DNA of 64,000 nucleotides. Origin: an uncultured Oscillospiraceae bacterium. GTDB lineage: Bacteria > Bacillota > Clostridia > Oscillospirales > Ruminococcaceae. The notes beneath the pieces were generated by a model. The model had not been told where the DNA came from. It saw only the letters and a list, made by a program, of their open reading frames with translations, and ran no database searches. This document shows positions 34,733 to 43,846 of the stretch, one piece after another; position 1 is the first letter of the stretch; each line of letters opens with the position of its first letter. The stretch lies in assembly GCA_910577365.1 (NCBI GenBank), contig CAJTMU010000005.1:1-64000 (forward strand), given 5' to 3'. The translations under genes were made by a program, and so were the position numbers.

Positions 34733-36799
34733 TTATTTTTTGTCCTTGCCGGACTTTGCCGATTCGGAATTGCCAGCCTGCTTTACGGTTTTTTCGGGTT
34801 TGGAACATTGAACGGAATTTTCCGACTTAACCGCGGTATCCGCCTTGACTTCAACAGTCTCCGAAATATCCGGCGCTTCTTCCTCGGCAATCTCGGAGGG
34901 CGCTGTACGCTTGTTCTTTATTTCAAAGAACATAACGGACATAGGAGGAAGATCTAAGCTAATACGATACTGCTCATTATGCATCGGTTGTTCCTTGGCG
35001 GTGACAGTACCGTTGGTTATGCCGCTGCCGCCGAATTTCACATCGTCGGAATTGAATACCTCCGCATAATCCGCATAAAAGGGAACACCCATCTCGTATA
35101 TCTCATGACGCACTGGTTGGAAATTGCACACAACAATTATCTCTTCACCGGAGCGTGAAATTCTTCTGAACGCTATAACACTGTTTGTGCTGTCGTCGCT
35201 TATTATCCAATGGAATCCATCCCAGCTGGTATCGCATTCCCACAGCGCGGGCGCGGCTTTATAGAATTTGTTAAGCGCCTTGACATACTCATGCAGCTTG
35301 TAGTGAGGCTCAAACTCCAGCACCTCCCAGTCAAGCTGGGTCTGGAAATTCCACTCCTTATACTGAGCAAATTCCTGCCCCATAAACATGAGCTTTTTGC
35401 CGGGGTGCGCCGCCATATATCCCAGAAACGTTCTCAGCGAATTGAAGCGGAACTCGCGGGGACCGCCCATCTTATCCAGCATTGAGCATTTTCCGTACAC
35501 CACCTCGTCGTGGCTTATCGGAAGTATATAATTCTCCGAGAAAGCATAGTAGAACGAGAAAGTCACGAGATTGTGATTATAGGGTCTGCCGAGCGGGTCC
35601 ATGCTCATGTATTTGAGCATATCGTTCATCCAGCCCATGTTCCACTTGAAGTTGAAGCCCAACCCACCTATATCCGCGGGTTTTGTTACCATCGGCCACG
35701 CGGTGGACTCCTCCGCTATCATCATTATCTTTGGGTGCTCTCTGAACAGCGCCGCGTTCAGCTTCTGCAAAAACGCCACCGCTTCAAGATTGTGGTTTCC
35801 TCCCTCATTGTTGGGACGCCACTCGCCGTCGCGCCTGTCGTAATCCAGATACAGCATGGAAGCCACGGCGTCAACGCGCAGACCGTCGATATGATATTTC
35901 TCTATCCAATAATTGGCGTTGGATACAAGGAAGCTCTGCACCTCGGGCTTGCCCCAGTCGAAAACGTGTGTGCCCCAGTTCTTGTGCTCACGCTTAAGGG
36001 GATCCTGATACTCATAAAGGCTTTGACCATCAAACTCATACAGACCTGCCGCGTCCTTTGGGAAATGCGCGGGTACCCAGTCAATGATCACTCCGATGCC
36101 GGCATTGTGGCACTTGTTCACAAAACTCATGAAATCGAATGGAGTGCCAAAACGCGAGGTAGGCGCATAATACCCTATCTGCTGATATCCCCATGAGCCG
36201 TCGAAAGGATATTCTCCTATCGGCATAAGCTCTATATGAGTATACCCCATCTCCGTGATGTACGGGATAAGCTCGTCAGCCATGCGGTTGTAATCGTAGA
36301 ATTTGTCGCCATCCTTGCGCCATGAGCCTATGTTTATCTCATATATGTTCGCGGCGCTGTCATAGAGATTTTTCTCGGAAAGCTCCTGCATATACTTATC
36401 GTCGGTCCATTTGAAACCGTCTAAATCAAAAAACTTGGTCGCTGTGTTCGGGCGGGTTTCCATATGATAACCGTAGGGATCGGCCTTCAGCTTGATAAGC
36501 CCGTCAAGGCTTTCAACGCTGTACTTATAGTTATCAAACTGCTTTATTCCCTCGATAAACAGCTCCCATATGCCGCCGTCGCTTATCTTGTTCATGTACC
36601 CCTTGGTGCGGTCCCAGTGGTTAAAGTCCCCCACAACGCTTACAGTGCGCGCGTGAGGCGCCCACACCCTGAATACAACGCCTGACTTCCCGTCCGCAGT
36701 TTCCTTATGCGATCCGAAAAAATCATAGGCGTGCGCATTCTCGCCGTTGTGGAACAAATACAGCGGGACATTATACTTATCGGGTACAATAATAGCCAT
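34733..36799 (-). CDS. glgB: 1,4-alpha-glucan branching enzyme GlgB
   Basis: 688 residues. N-terminal CBM48 (about 25-125), GH13 barrel with nucleophile region DGLRVDAVASMLYLDY, acid/base AEEST and SHDEVVYGK, then the C-terminal beta domain to about 635. A further 50-residue Lys/Glu/Ser-rich tail ends in SGKDKK, which is not part of the usual enzyme. It adds alpha-1,6 branches to glycogen. GGAGG precedes ATG. First gene of the glg operon. Confidence 0.96.
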   Translation of the reverse strand: MAIIVPDKYNVPLYLFHNGENAHAYDFFGSHKETADGKSGVVFRVWAPHARTVSVVGDFNHWDRTKGYMNKISDGGIWELFIEGIKQFDNYKYSVESLDGLIKLKADPYGYHMETRPNTATKFFDLDGFKWTDDKYMQELSEKNLYDSAANIYEINIGSWRKDGDKFYDYNRMADELIPYITEMGYTHIELMPIGEYPFDGSWGYQQIGYYAPTSRFGTPFDFMSFVNKCHNAGIGVIIDWVPAHFPKDAAGLYEFDGQSLYEYQDPLKREHKNWGTHVFDWGKPEVQSFLVSNANYWIEKYHIDGLRVDAVASMLYLDYDRRDGEWRPNNEGGNHNLEAVAFLQKLNAALFREHPKIMMIAEESTAWPMVTKPADIGGLGFNFKWNMGWMNDMLKYMSMDPLGRPYNHNLVTFSFYYAFSENYILPISHDEVVYGKCSMLDKMGGPREFRFNSLRTFLGYMAAHPGKKLMFMGQEFAQYKEWNFQTQLDWEVLEFEPHYKLHEYVKALNKFYKAAPALWECDTSWDGFHWIISDDSTNSVIAFRRISRSGEEIIVVCNFQPVRHEIYEMGVPFYADYAEVFNSDDVKFGGSGITNGTVTAKEQPMHNEQYRISLDLPPMSVMFFEIKNKRTAPSEIAEEEAPDISETVEVKADTAVKSENSVQCSKPEKTVKQAGNSESAKSGKDKK

Positions 36800-37757
36800 T
36801 TAAATTACCTCCTTATTAATGCGAATTTTCCGCACCGCGCTAACGCTTTTGCGTTTGCGATAGCTCGTTGGCAAAGCTCCACTCCGCTTCGCTCCGTTAC
36901 TTTTTACCAACGGCTTGCGGAAAATTCATGCGTGGGCGGTCACTTTACGGCAACATTCGACGCCTTTGCCGCACAATTTTCTCACAGATTGCGGAAAGCC
37001 GCGCCGATGTCAGCGAGCTTTGTTTAATCACTTGATCTCACAATGATATGCATATTGTCTATGCCTGCCATCTTTTCCGTTTGTTGCCTTTTTTCGTATC
37101 ATTTTTCACAAAAATGCACCAAACTTTAGATGTTTCATTGTTAATATTTTACCACATTATTAAAGATTTTTCAATAGATTTGTTGACAATTCATACACTT
37201 TGACGTTTTTGTGTAATCGTTTTTATGCATTTTGCACACAAAAATTTGCCTTTATTGCCATCTACTTAGATAAAAGACTAACAAAAATTCACACAAGTGG
37301 TTTAACTACGGAAAATTTTGATTAAAGTTTTCGCTTTTACAGCCTGTACTGTCACACAAAATTTAAAATTAATTTGTCACATCTGCATACCTCTCATTTT
37401 TACCAAGCGACGAAATTGCACAAGACAAGATTACATTATACGATTTAGGTAATATCTGAAAACAAAGAAATTTAATACAATTTTGCTAAATATGTGACGA
37501 TTTAAAGGGGGAAAGTACAGAAATTCTTTTGTGTTCCGGGTATTTTTGACACAGAAAGCGTCCGCAATTAGTAGAAATTGTGATTTATCAGATAGCCAAT
37601 AGTTAAAGCTCACACAAATTATATAATAACGCGTTTGCGTGTAAAAATAGGTTTTGACCATCGTAGAATCAAACTAAAAAGCAAAATCTAAAATATAGGG
37701 CAGTTTTTGTTCATAAGAAGGCAAATCCAAAATGCTACATAAGATTTTCTCACATTT
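36800..37757. other. Long AT-rich intergenic region
   Basis: No gene is supported. The first 130 bases hold GC-rich inverted sequence, including CTCCACTCCGCTTCGCTCCG and the CGGCTTGCGGAAAATTC motif (about 36902) also found in other gaps. From 37100 to 37740 the sequence is strongly AT-rich with no clear repeat; a 76-codon minus-strand frame at 37431-37661 has no ribosome site and is rejected. Confidence 0.5.
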
Positions 37758-37801
37758 TAAAACAATTCATACGGACAGGCGTCCACGCTTGCCCGTATGA
37801 A
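37758..37801 (-). terminator. Terminator of spoIIE
   Basis: On the minus strand TTCATACGG (complement of 37793-37801) pairs with CCGTATGAA (37766-37774), followed by TTGTTTT; the stem is extended inside by GC pairs. Confidence 0.8.
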
Positions 37802-37848
37802 CCCATAAATGTCAAAGCACAATCATCGGCAAGCAATATCACAAGAGG

Positions 37849-40137
37849 TTACCTGCCAACTGTGACCGCGATAACGCTGATATCGTCCTCTCTGCCGTTT
37901 TCGGCAGCTCTGGCGGCACGGGCTATCTTCTCGGAAAGCTCCTTGGCGGGAGTGTCGGAGCTAAGCTCGCGCGAGAGCCATTCCTCGTCCAGTACCGCCC
38001 CGTCGGTAGTCATTATTATTTTATCGCCCGCAGAAACGGTGAATTTTTGGGCGGGAACAGTCAGCTTCCCTCCCATTCCCGCAGGAGGCGATGACAGGCT
38101 TGCGCGCAGCAGCTTGTCGGCGGATTTTATGTAGGTGGTTGCCGCGCCCGCCTTGTAAACAGCGCATTCGCCCGTGTTGAGGTCAATTTTGCAGATATCC
38201 AGCGTGGCGAAGCTCTCATCGGTGCTTTTTACCATAAGAACGGTATTAACCGTTTCCAGCGCCGCCGAGAGAGTAAACCCGCCCTTAAGCAGACGCGATA
38301 TCACCGAACAAGCCATTGCCGAATCTATGCGCGCCCTGCTGCCGCTTCCCATACCGTCGGAAAGCACGATATACAGCGCACCTTGCGCATCGGTGAAGCT
38401 GTCGTAGCAGTCACCGCAGACGCGGTTTTTGCCACGGCTCAGCTGAAAAGCGCCTATTTCAGCGGAAAGCGTGCAGCGCTCCTGTGCGGTAAGCCTCCAG
38501 CGCTTTTTTGCGGAGTTTTTATCCGACGGTCCACCCGCGTTTATCTGCGGCAGCTCCAGTTCTCTGCCAAGAACCCCTATCAAAAGCTCACCGAGATAGG
38601 AGCGGTCGACGCGCGGCTCGCTGTCACCATATGCTTCAAGAAACATTCTCCCCTGCTTGTCCACCGAAACAAAGGCTTTCGCGCCCTCCATGCCGCTTTC
38701 ACGCAGCAGCTTTTCCACACGACGCTCTGCAGATTTGTTCAGCGAGCCGCGACCCATGCAGCCCATATCCCGCAGAATATCGTGAACTCCCTCAAGCTGA
38801 TCGGTATAGATACGGCGCAATTCCTTTATGCGCTGTTCGTCCGCGGCGGCGGAGAGATAGCGCTTGTATTCCGTCATAACGGAGCGCGCCACAATATCGC
38901 CGTTCTTGCAGTCCTCCGCGCATTCGGCGCTTAAAGAGCCGCCGTTTATCTCCTCTCCGCTGCGCACACACTTCATAAGCCGCTCAAACTCGCCGCGGAA
39001 CTGCTCGTATTTCTCACCCCAGCAGGTCATACTGTTGGGACAGGTCTTGCAGGCTCTGTCGGCGGCGCGCTCCGCAGCCTGCTCCAAGGTGGCTCCGTAT
39101 TTTCTGTCAAGCGTATCGGCAGCAGCGGAAAGCCCTGTGCCTATCCCCGCTATCGCGTCTGCCGCAAAGCACAAGCGCTCGCGCAGCATCATGGCAATGG
39201 TGCTGTCGGAAAACTCTTTTTCCGATGAGCGCGCCTTTTCAACAGGCAATACCACAAATAATATCCCTGCCGCGGCAGCTTCTATAACAAGACTCCAGTT
39301 CCCCTCATCAATGCCTCCCACAAGAGCGCCTGAGCAGCAAAAGAACACAAATCCCGCCGCTCTTGTCAGCTTGCCGTATTTCGTAAGAAAGCAGCTTACC
39401 ACCACTGCAAAGCAAACAGCCGCCGCACCGCGCCCTATATCCGCGTTTGCAGCGCAAAGTCCGCCAAGAGCGGAAAGTCCGAACACGGCGCAATAAGCCA
39501 ATCCGCGGCGTGCCGTTACGGCAAGCAGCAGAAATCCAAGCGCCAGCCTGCCGATATTAAGAAACGGATAATCCAGCACCCCGAGCGCCATAAATCCCAA
39601 AGCCGTTATAACCGCCGCTTTCGCGCAGTCACGCGGCTCGGAGATGTCAAAGCCCCTTATCGAAACGGATTCGGAAATAAGGCTTACACAGGCGGCAAAA
39701 ACGCCCGCAGCAACCGCCGCGATTATGGTGAAAATAAGCTGTGAAGGCTCGGTGACCTCAGCGGAGCGGGGGAAAAAGCAGGCAAGTGCCGCCGCAAGTG
39801 CCCGCAAAGCAGCCCGCAGTTTACTGTTTCGCATATCGGGAATAAGCCTTGCGGCAAGTATTATCGCCATACCCGAAAGATTTATCAGTCCGTCGGGCAG
39901 TCCGTGCAGCAGCGCCCCGAAGATTCCGCCGAATAAAACGCTGAAGCATTTTCCGCCCGAAAGCCCCGCCGCAAGAGCCGAAGATGAAGGCGCGGCGGAA
40001 AGCGAAGAAGCCCCCAGCTCCATCGCAAAGCCCGCTATGCTCCAGATAAGGTTGTCCTTTACAAATTCGGCAGATGTGGCTTTCACTTTTGTCTTTGTTT
40101 TTTTAAGGATCACAGTATTTTCTTTTGTTTCTGTCAT
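37849..40137 (-). CDS. spoIIE: Stage II sporulation protein E (SpoIIE)
   Basis: 762 residues. About ten membrane helices (40-300), a central region with the Cys pattern CKTCPNSMTCW and a C-terminal PP2C phosphatase domain (about 545-760; SDGMGSG and TTDGAV carry metal Asp). SpoIIE dephosphorylates SpoIIAA to switch on sigma-F in the forespore and helps place the polar septum. Its presence shows a sporulation lineage. Single gene with its own terminator. Confidence 0.96.
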   Translation of the reverse strand: MTETKENTVILKKTKTKVKATSAEFVKDNLIWSIAGFAMELGASSLSAAPSSSALAAGLSGGKCFSVLFGGIFGALLHGLPDGLINLSGMAIILAARLIPDMRNSKLRAALRALAAALACFFPRSAEVTEPSQLIFTIIAAVAAGVFAACVSLISESVSIRGFDISEPRDCAKAAVITALGFMALGVLDYPFLNIGRLALGFLLLAVTARRGLAYCAVFGLSALGGLCAANADIGRGAAAVCFAVVVSCFLTKYGKLTRAAGFVFFCCSGALVGGIDEGNWSLVIEAAAAGILFVVLPVEKARSSEKEFSDSTIAMMLRERLCFAADAIAGIGTGLSAAADTLDRKYGATLEQAAERAADRACKTCPNSMTCWGEKYEQFRGEFERLMKCVRSGEEINGGSLSAECAEDCKNGDIVARSVMTEYKRYLSAAADEQRIKELRRIYTDQLEGVHDILRDMGCMGRGSLNKSAERRVEKLLRESGMEGAKAFVSVDKQGRMFLEAYGDSEPRVDRSYLGELLIGVLGRELELPQINAGGPSDKNSAKKRWRLTAQERCTLSAEIGAFQLSRGKNRVCGDCYDSFTDAQGALYIVLSDGMGSGSRARIDSAMACSVISRLLKGGFTLSAALETVNTVLMVKSTDESFATLDICKIDLNTGECAVYKAGAATTYIKSADKLLRASLSSPPAGMGGKLTVPAQKFTVSAGDKIIMTTDGAVLDEEWLSRELSSDTPAKELSEKIARAARAAENGREDDISVIAVTVGR

Positions 40138-40283
40138 GATTAACGTCCTTTCGCAATATATTTTCCCCGCGGCGGATATACCGCCGCTCAGTAAATGGTA
40201 TCACTTTATGCATAAAAAAACTGTCACAAGCGGTTGTAAATAAATGTTAGGTGCAAGGGAATAATATATTTTCATAAAAGCCT

Positions 40284-40312
40284 TTGACAAAACGGCTCAA
40301 ATATGATATAAT
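40284..40312 (+). promoter_or_regulatory. Sigma-A promoter upstream of the TPR-like gene
   Basis: TTGACA (40284-40289), 17-base spacer, TATAAT (40307-40312). The ATG is 234 bases downstream, leaving a long leader (about 40320-40545) with no recognised element. Confidence 0.8.
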
Positions 40313-40545
40313 TATTTAGAAGCAAGAGATTTACAGACGGGGATAAAAAGCAGCGATTCGCTGACAATCTCCGACCAATTGCAACCCGGCGCAATAATGT
40401 TATATCGGCAAATCCATGCGGTCTATTTTAAAGAACGGCATAATGCTTAACAGTTCTCGTCGGGCATGCTCAACGGATAAGATAGCCGATGAAATGGAGA
40501 ACGTCAGACGGAGATTAAGATTTTTTTAAATTTAAGGAGAAAAGT

Positions 40546-40953
40546 ATGAATGTAGAGTTTGAAGCGGCATTGCAGTATATTAATTTAGAAAGCTATGACA
40601 ATGCCATATCACATCTGAACAAGGCGATAGATAAAGAAATGGATGAAGGAAACGAAGGAACGGCGATGGAATATCGCTGCGTTCTCGGAGAGCTTCTCGC
40701 CAATCTTGACCGAAAAGAAGAGGCGCGTGACGAGTTTGCCGCAGTAGTGGACTACTGCGATTTTTCAAACGGCCTGCCAAAACAGAAGATAATTGCGGGC
40801 GCTTTTATCAAGGCTATTGACGAGAGCGGTCCGCTGCCGAGGTTTGACGTTTCGGCAGGAACGGAGACAAAACGCAATCCAAGCGTTCCGCTTATCCCAA
40901 AGCCCATGCAAAACAAATCCTTTATTTCAAGGCAGATGAATAAGAGGAAGTAA
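40546..40953 (+). CDS. Small TPR-like protein
   Basis: 135 residues. The first 80 form two TPR-like helical pairs (EAALQYINLESYDNAISHLNKAID and AMEYRCVLGELLANLDRKEEARDEFAAV); the tail is basic and Pro-rich. AAGGAG before ATG. Probably a protein-protein adaptor; no partner is evident. Confidence 0.7.
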   Translation: MNVEFEAALQYINLESYDNAISHLNKAIDKEMDEGNEGTAMEYRCVLGELLANLDRKEEARDEFAAVVDYCDFSNGLPKQKIIAGAFIKAIDESGPLPRFDVSAGTETKRNPSVPLIPKPMQNKSFISRQMNKRK

Positions 40954-41055
40954 CAAATCAGTTCGGTTTGCAGAACAATCCGGACCGCCATAACGCCGTG
41001 TGAGATTTACGGATAATCAAATCAGGTCAGCCTTTATGACATCGGAGGGATACCC

Positions 41056-41544
41056 ATGCAAAGACGCGACAAGACGAATTATTATCTTGACATAGCTTCT
41101 ACCGTAGCGGAGCGCAGCACCTGCTTAAGGCGCTGCTTCGGCGCGATAATCGTCAGCCGTGACGAAATAATCGCGACCGGCTATAACGGCGCTCCCCGCG
41201 GACGGGTAAACTGTTCTGATCTCGGCAGCTGTCTGAGGGAGAAGCTGAAGATTCCCAAGGGGCAGCGTTATGAGCTGTGCCGCTCGGTGCACGCGGAGGC
41301 AAACTGCATTATCAGCGCTCCGCGGGGCGATATGATAGGCTCGACGCTTTATCTCGCATGCCACGACGCGAAAACGGGGGAGTTGTACGGGGACGTGGAG
41401 CCATGCTCGATGTGCAAGCGGCAGATAATCAACGCGGGCATTGAGCGGGTAATAATCCGCGTTACCCCGACAGAATACAGGACGCTTCAGGTAAGCGACT
41501 GGATAGAAAACGACGAGAGCCTTGTCGGAAGCGAGGGATACTAA
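41056..41544 (+). CDS. Deoxycytidylate (dCMP) deaminase
   Basis: 162 residues. Zinc-site motifs HAEANCI and EPCSMCKRQI are present, with the substrate loop GYNGAPRGRVNC. It converts dCMP to dUMP for dTTP synthesis; ComEB-type proteins have the same domain. Its stop TAA is directly followed by the TTG start of rsmA. Confidence 0.93.
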   Translation: MQRRDKTNYYLDIASTVAERSTCLRRCFGAIIVSRDEIIATGYNGAPRGRVNCSDLGSCLREKLKIPKGQRYELCRSVHAEANCIISAPRGDMIGSTLYLACHDAKTGELYGDVEPCSMCKRQIINAGIERVIIRVTPTEYRTLQVSDWIENDESLVGSEGY

Positions 41545-42396
41545 TTGCGGCTGACGGATATAAAGGAAATAAAAAGGCTTTTTGAAATGAGCGGGTTTTC
41601 CTTTTCAAAATCGCTGGGTCAGAATTTCCTCATAAATCCCGCAGTCTGCCCGAAGATAGCGGAGCTTGGCGGATGTAAAAAGGGCGTTTGCGCACTGGAG
41701 ATTGGCACGGGCGTGGGGGTGCTCACCCGCGAACTGGCTGAGCGCTGCGACAAAGTGGTCGCGGTGGAAATAGACAGGCGGCTTGAGCCTATATTAAAGG
41801 AAACCCTTGCGGACTATGACAACGTTGAGGTCGTTTTCGCGGATATTATGGAGATAGACGCGGCGAGGCTTATCGAGGAAAAATTCGGGGGCGGCGAGGC
41901 GGTTGTCTGCGCGAACCTTCCTTATTATATAACCTCGCCCGTAATTATGCGTGTTCTGGAAAGCCGTCTGCCCGTTTCCGCGATGACGGTTATGGTGCAG
42001 AAAGAAGCGGCGGACAGGATATGCGCGAAGCCAGGAACAAGGGATTGCGGTGCGATATCCCTTGCCGTAAGCTATTACAGCGAACCGAAAATGCTGTTCA
42101 GGGTGAACCGCGGCAGTTTTATGCCATCGCCAAACGTTGACAGCGCGGTTATAAGGCTGGATATCAAGCGGGAGCTTCCGCTTGCGCCCGATACGGAAAA
42201 GCGGCTTTTCCGCTTAGTACGCGCCGCCTTTGCTCAAAGGAGAAAGCAGCTTGTAAACCCGCTTTCCGCGGAGCTTGGAAAAAGCAAGTCGGAGGTCGCG
42301 GAGCTTCTGGCGGAATGCGGGATAAAGCCGACGGCGAGAGCGGAGGAGCTTTCGCTTGAAAAATTTATAACGCTTGCCAAGAAAAGCGCTCAATAG
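41545..42396 (+). CDS. rsmA: 16S rRNA dimethyladenosine methyltransferase RsmA (KsgA)
   Basis: 283 residues with a TTG start that abuts the preceding stop and follows GCGAGGGA. The typical opening SFSKSLGQNFLINP is present, as are the SAM loop EIGTGVGVLTREL and the catalytic NLPYYITSPV. It dimethylates two adenines near the 3' end of 16S rRNA. The unusual start is supported because it gives the normal family N-terminus. Confidence 0.96.
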   Translation: MRLTDIKEIKRLFEMSGFSFSKSLGQNFLINPAVCPKIAELGGCKKGVCALEIGTGVGVLTRELAERCDKVVAVEIDRRLEPILKETLADYDNVEVVFADIMEIDAARLIEEKFGGGEAVVCANLPYYITSPVIMRVLESRLPVSAMTVMVQKEAADRICAKPGTRDCGAISLAVSYYSEPKMLFRVNRGSFMPSPNVDSAVIRLDIKRELPLAPDTEKRLFRLVRAAFAQRRKQLVNPLSAELGKSKSEVAELLAECGIKPTARAEELSLEKFITLAKKSAQ

Positions 42397-42440
42397 AGCG
42401 TAATATTTTGAATTTATTCGCAGAAAACGCGAAAATGTTG

Positions 42441-42469
42441 TTGACAAAGCGATAACCATATAGTATAAT
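42441..42469 (+). promoter_or_regulatory. Consensus sigma-A promoter
   Basis: TTGACA (42441-42446), 17-base spacer, TATAAT (42464-42469). Start site about 42476, only eight bases before the ATG at 42484 and 48 before the one at 42524. Confidence 0.88.
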
Positions 42470-42483
42470 ATAATTGTCATATT

Positions 42484-43053
42484 ATGTATGGCAATTATAT
42501 TATACTATCATGGATGAACTTTTATGAAGAAGAACACAATTGTTTTACCTATGGCGATTTCGGTTGCTATGTTAGTTCGCCATTGACAGTCACGGCTGAA
42601 GAAATTGACAACAATGATTTGCAGGAAATTTACGTTACATTGTCCGTTGATGAATTTGCGGAATTTGCAGCAGATTACGGCTATTCTGTTACAATTGCTG
42701 ACAGCAACACTCCCAGTCCACATATGCACCAAACGGGCGAGTACGAATTTACAGACAACTCATATCACAAAATAGACACTGACAGTGTTATTATTAACGA
42801 GGAAGCTCAGATTCAAAACATTGAGTTCAGCGATAATATCGATTCGGTTGACGTAAAATTTTATATTGGTACAAGTCAAACAGCTTATGAAACGAAAAAA
42901 ATCAAATCGGGTGGGCATTCTAATACCGTGTCTATACCTGCTGGTAAGAAGTATTCTTTTTGGATGAGGGCAAACAGCAGTACCCCACTTTCAGCCAAAA
43001 ACCCAGGAACCGTTTCATATTATTGGACAGACAGAGGATGGGAGTTGGTATAA
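42484..43053 (+). CDS. Secreted-type unknown protein with out-of-frame signal peptide
   Basis: The open frame gives 189 residues, but its first 32 look unnatural. In another frame an ATG at 42524 encodes MKKNTIVLPMAISVAMLV, a signal-peptide-like sequence that stops at 42586; moving one base there would join it to SPLTVTAEEIDNN of the long frame. The mature part (about 155 residues) is beta-rich, polar and not recognised, ending in YYWTDRGWELV. A single-base indel in the signal region is therefore likely. The next gene starts right after its stop. Confidence 0.5.
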   Translation: MYGNYIILSWMNFYEEEHNCFTYGDFGCYVSSPLTVTAEEIDNNDLQEIYVTLSVDEFAEFAADYGYSVTIADSNTPSPHMHQTGEYEFTDNSYHKIDTDSVIINEEAQIQNIEFSDNIDSVDVKFYIGTSQTAYETKKIKSGGHSNTVSIPAGKKYSFWMRANSSTPLSAKNPGTVSYYWTDRGWELV

Positions 43054-43401
43054 ATGACACAAAAAGCACACTCATCAAAACACATTTTGATACGTATCGC
43101 GATTATCTTGGCAGCATGTGCGTTGCTCGCGGGAGCGCTCAGACTCATTTGGGTAATTCGATGCAACGTCTTATTTGAGGGCTGGGTTCTTTCCGGATAT
43201 GGGTTTGAGGAAGGCATTTTCCCCCAGAAAATCACAGCTGCGGATATGGCTGTGGTGGATGACGTACTTGGCGACAACGGCATATCCTACAAGCTTAACG
43301 AGGAGGGCAACCTTGTGGTTGTACGCAATTATGAGGAAGAAAAAGCAAAAGTTCTTCTGAAAAACTGCGGATATGAATTTGACGGCTATATTGTAGAATG
43401 A
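43054..43401 (+). CDS. Small membrane-anchored protein of unknown function
   Basis: 115 residues. A basic head, one membrane segment (about 12-34) and an outer domain of 80 residues with FFPQKITAADMAVVDDVLGDNG-like alpha/beta character. It starts immediately after the stop of the preceding gene behind GGGAG, so the two probably act together at the cell surface. A hairpin (ACCCCTCG 43409-43416 with CGAGGGGT 43425-43432) follows. Confidence 0.7.
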   Translation: MTQKAHSSKHILIRIAIILAACALLAGALRLIWVIRCNVLFEGWVLSGYGFEEGIFPQKITAADMAVVDDVLGDNGISYKLNEEGNLVVVRNYEEEKAKVLLKNCGYEFDGYIVE

Positions 43402-43432
43402 TATCTGTACCCCTCGCCGAATGACGAGGGGT

Positions 43433-43620
43433 CAGCTTGTAGAAAATGCTTATATGCCACGCAATGTTGGCGCAAGAAATTTCAAAAAGTGTCAGAATTT
43501 GCTATGCAAATTCTGACCGGTTTCCGCAATCGCGCGGAGTGAGCGCAGCGAACGGCGCGTAATTGCGGGAATTTTGAAATTTTTTTAAATAATACACTCT
43601 TGGTCACACTTTATATACAG
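43433..43620. repeat. Dispersed intergenic repeat R1, copy 1
   Basis: About 185 bases, closely matched at 48313-48497. Shared parts include CGCAATGTTGGCGC-like sequence, a perfect inverted repeat GTCAGAATTTGC/GCAAATTCTGAC (43491-43502, 43506-43517), ACCGGTTTCC(G/A)CAATCGCGC, a GAGTGAGCG..GCGAACGG stretch and the end TTGAAATTTTTT(T)AAATAAT with CTTTATATACAG. Hairpins flank it at 43409 and 43624. No protein is encoded. Confidence 0.75.
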
Positions 43621-43670
43621 CCTGACCCCCGCCAAACGGCGAGGAGTATATATTCTAAAGAGGTGATAAA

Positions 43671-43715
43671 ATGAGATTTTACAATTGCAGCGAGACTGCT
43701 CCATGCAGGGTCTGA
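43671..43715 (+). CDS. 14-residue leader peptide of the MFS gene
   Basis: MRFYNCSETAPCRV, with AGAGGTG six bases before ATG. Its last codons and stop lie in the 5' arm and loop of the first hairpin of a structured leader, 131 bases before an exporter gene. This is the layout of antibiotic-inducible attenuators, in which a stalled ribosome on the leader changes RNA folding. Confidence 0.7.
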   Translation: MRFYNCSETAPCRV

Positions 43716-43816
43716 CTTCGGACGAAGCCGCATGGAGCATTTCGACCCGCCGCAGCTGACTTACTGGAGGCTTATGGGTCTTGGATAATATCGTCCGTCG
43801 GACTTTGCTTTTTTAA
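43697..43816 (+). promoter_or_regulatory. Ribosome-controlled attenuator before the MFS exporter
   Basis: Ten-pair stem TGCTCCATGC/GCATGGAGCA (43697-43706, 43730-43739) covering the end of the leader frame; GACCC/GGGTC (43744-43748, 43776-43780); a terminator-like GTCC-GTC-GGAC (43793-43803) followed by TTTGCTTTTTT. Rival pairings AAGCC/GGCTT (43725-43729, 43769-43773) and CGGACGA/TCGTCCG (43719-43725, 43791-43797) are nested and would break both the first stem and the terminator. A ribosome stalled on the leader would free them. Confidence 0.6.
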
Positions 43817-43846
43817 ACAATAAATTTTAAAAAGGGGCAAAGTCTT

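Noticed and set aside
37431..37661. 76-codon minus-strand frame in the glgB-spoIIE gap
   Set aside because: AT-rich chance frame, no ribosome site, no protein-like pattern.
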